A stretch of 11,464 bases of DNA from Hymenoscyphus infarciens (Eukaryota; Ascomycota; Leotiomycetes; Helotiales; Helotiaceae), in contig LLCB01000714.1 of assembly GCA_001414345.1 (NCBI GenBank), positions 1-11,464 of the forward strand, given 5' to 3'. Made by a program: the position numbers and the translations under genes. Each line of letters starts with the position of its first letter. The first letter of the stretch is position 1. Below the pieces are notes generated by a model that was not told the DNA's origin, made no database searches, and saw nothing but the letters and a program-made list of their open reading frames with translations. Shown here in pieces: positions 10,501 through 11,464 of this stretch.

Positions 10501-10531
10501 TCTTAAGAATAGAGTAAAATAATTCTTAAGA
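10501..10531. repeat. Short inverted repeat
   Basis: TCTTAAGAAT at 10501-10510 and its reverse complement ATTCTTAAGA at 10522-10531 flank an 11-nt loop. Each arm also holds the self-complementary TTCTTAAGAA or CTTAAG core, so part of the match is built in. Function unknown. Confidence 0.6.
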
Positions 10532-10580
10532 AAAGGTAAGATAAAGTAGTAAGTAGGTTTTATTTTATAATTATATCTAT

Positions 10581-10706
10581 GAATTTTACTAGCTTACTTG
10601 TAAATTTTACTAGCTTACCTGTGAATTTTGCTGGCTTACTTATGAATTTTACTAGCTTACTTGTCGACTTTACTAGCTTACTCGTCGATTTTACTAGCTT
10701 ACTTAC
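10581..10706. repeat. Six-copy 21-bp minisatellite, lightly RIP-mutated
   Basis: Six 21-bp units follow each other without gaps. Each carries TTTTACTAGCTTAC or a close variant, preceded by GAA, AAA, CGA or similar and ended by TTGT, CTGT, TCGT or similar. It is the only part of the window with several TpG and CpG steps. Unit three keeps TTTTGCTGGCTTAC, the unmutated form of TTTTACTAGCTTAC. On the minus strand the units form an open heptapeptide frame of the type S-K-L-V-K-F/S-T without stops; the unit-three form reads S-K-P-A-K-F. Whether this was ever translated is unknown; the open frame does not extend far on either side. Confidence 0.95.
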
Positions 10707-10718
10707 TAAAATAGCTAG

Positions 10719-11464
10719 AATTAAGTAAATCTAATACTTCTTTTTAAAAAATATAAGAAATTAAGTAAATCTAATACTTATTTCTTAAAAAGGTATTAGA
10801 TTTACTTAATCTCTTTTATTTTTTAAAAATATAGGAAATTAAGTAACTTTAATACTTCTTTTTTAAATATAAAGGATTAAGTATAAGAAATTAAGTAAAT
10901 CTAATACTCTTTTTAATAAAAAGTAAAAGAATTAAGTAAATCTAATACTCTTTTTAATAAGAAATAAAAGAATTAAGTAATTCTAATACTCTTTTTAATA
11001 AGAAATAAAAGAATTAAGTAAATCTAATACTCTTCTTAATAAGAAATAAAAGAATTAAGTAATTCTAATACTTCTTTTTTAAATATAAAGAATTAAGTAT
11101 AAGAAATTTAGTAAATCTAATACTCTTTTTAATAAAAAGTAAAAGAATTAAGTAAATCTAATACTCTTTTTAATAAAAAGTAAAAGAATTAAGTAAATCT
11201 AATACTCTTTTTAATAAGAAATAAAAGAATTAAGTAATTCTAATACTTAAATATAAAGGATTAAGTATAAGAAATTTAATAAATCTAATACTTTTTTTAA
11301 TAAAAAGTAAAAGAATTAAGTAAATCTAATACTCTTCTTAATAAGAAATAAAAGAATTAAGTAATTCTAATACTTCTTTTTTAAATATAAAGGATTAAGT
11401 ATAAGAAATTTAATAAATCTAATACTCTTTTTAATAAAAAGTAAAAGAATTAAGTAAATCTAAT
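10719..11464 (+). repeat. 41-bp satellite in higher-order arrangement
   Basis: Copies of AATTAAGTAAATCTAATACT, each followed by a T-rich then A-rich half, start at about 10719, 10759, 10837 and 10889. From there they recur every 41 bp in blocks: 10889-11053 (five copies), 11105-11228 (four), 11273-11355 (three) and 11407 onward (two before the window ends). Blocks are joined by a spacer form with a 52-bp (once 45-bp) step that contains AAATATAAAGGATTAAGTAT or close variants. The last copy of each block carries AATTCTAATACTT instead of AAATCTAATACTC. The array runs off the window, so its true length is unknown. It contains no CpA or TpG. Confidence 0.95.
10761..10809. repeat. 17-bp-arm hairpin inside the satellite
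   Basis: TTAAGTAAATCTAATAC at 10761-10777 is matched by its exact reverse complement at 10793-10809, with a 15-nt loop. The right arm is the only inverted copy of the repeat core that I found; all other copies here and at 5.1 kb lie in the same orientation. Confidence 0.9.

Larger units (their letters stand above)
10025..10580. other. Gene-free, palindrome-rich spacer
   Basis: No stop-poor frame is present and CpA/TpG are absent throughout. The stretch contains T-rich and A-rich runs (for example near 10190-10202 and 10330-10342) and two short perfect palindromes annotated separately. It separates the last coding relic from the minisatellite and satellite arrays. Confidence 0.6.
1..11464. 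other. RIP-mutated AT-rich block
   Basis: The whole window is depleted of CpA and TpG while TpA is greatly enriched and CpT/ApG stay common. By eye there are no CpA or TpG steps in 1-1154, none in about 10017-10579 and none in 10707-11464; outside the 10581-10706 minisatellite I count only about 65-70 in all. A sequence of this base composition without context bias should hold around a thousand. This is the known signature of repeat-induced point mutation, a premeiotic process of Pezizomycotina that mutates C to T in CpA context in duplicated DNA. ATG and TGA are nearly absent and TAA/TAG are dense in every frame, so no intact gene is expected. Plain AT-richness, as in mitochondria or Plasmodium, would not remove TpG selectively. 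The fungal origin is inferred from this signature. Confidence 0.9.

Noticed and set aside
10719..11464. Repeats with regular spacing that could be mistaken for a CRISPR array
   Set aside because: The intervening sequences are themselves conserved repeats rather than unique spacers, no cas genes are present, and the composition indicates a eukaryotic RIP region.
1..11464. tRNA, rRNA or small RNA genes
   Set aside because: No conserved tRNA-like or rRNA-like block was seen on either strand, and the TpG/CpA loss would have destroyed such motifs.

Overview
The window looks like an AT-rich, gene-free block of a filamentous ascomycete (Pezizomycotina) genome that has been heavily damaged by repeat-induced point mutation (RIP). 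The main evidence is dinucleotide composition rather than any one gene. G+C is roughly one quarter. TpA steps are everywhere, while CpA and its complement TpG are almost missing. I find none in bases 1-1154, and by eye only about 65-70 in the window outside one minisatellite. CpT/ApG remain abundant, so low G+C alone does not explain the loss. RIP converts CpA to TpA on both strands of duplicated DNA. This turns CAA, CAG and TGG codons into stops and removes most ATG codons. I can support no intact protein-coding gene, tRNA, rRNA or CRISPR array.

Layout. Bases 41-589 hold an inverted repeat with arms of about 68 bp, probably a small decayed terminal-inverted-repeat element. Bases 590-1728 have no recognisable gene. 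Bases 1729-3310 contain plus-strand reading frames poor in stops, whose remaining stops are only TAA/TAG; I read them as RIP-killed transposon or repeat genes. Bases 3385-3760 hold a weaker, lysine-rich frame. Bases 3761-5096 hold nothing I can support. Three direct copies of a short motif (core TAAGTAAATCTAATAC) lie at 5097-5225. Bases 5281-7190 contain ambiguous frames and a six-copy 24-bp tandem repeat (6895-7038). The best coding relic is 7197-9240 on the plus strand, ending in a 15-bp tandem repeat that encodes a lysine/alanine-rich tail. Another relic frame follows at about 9550-10024. Bases 10025-10580 are gene-free and palindrome-rich. A six-copy 21-bp minisatellite that escaped much of the RIP (10581-10706) comes next. 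From 10719 to the window end there is a satellite with 41-bp periodicity in a higher-order arrangement. It uses the same core motif as the 5.1-kb array.

Taken together, this is probably a nest of inactivated mobile elements and satellites, as found in AT-isochores, pericentromeres or subtelomeres of RIP-competent fungi. No relic could be assigned to a named transposon family from sequence alone. The shared motif at 5.1 kb and 10.7-11.5 kb suggests that the DNA between them may be one large element of about 6 kb or more, but that is inference.
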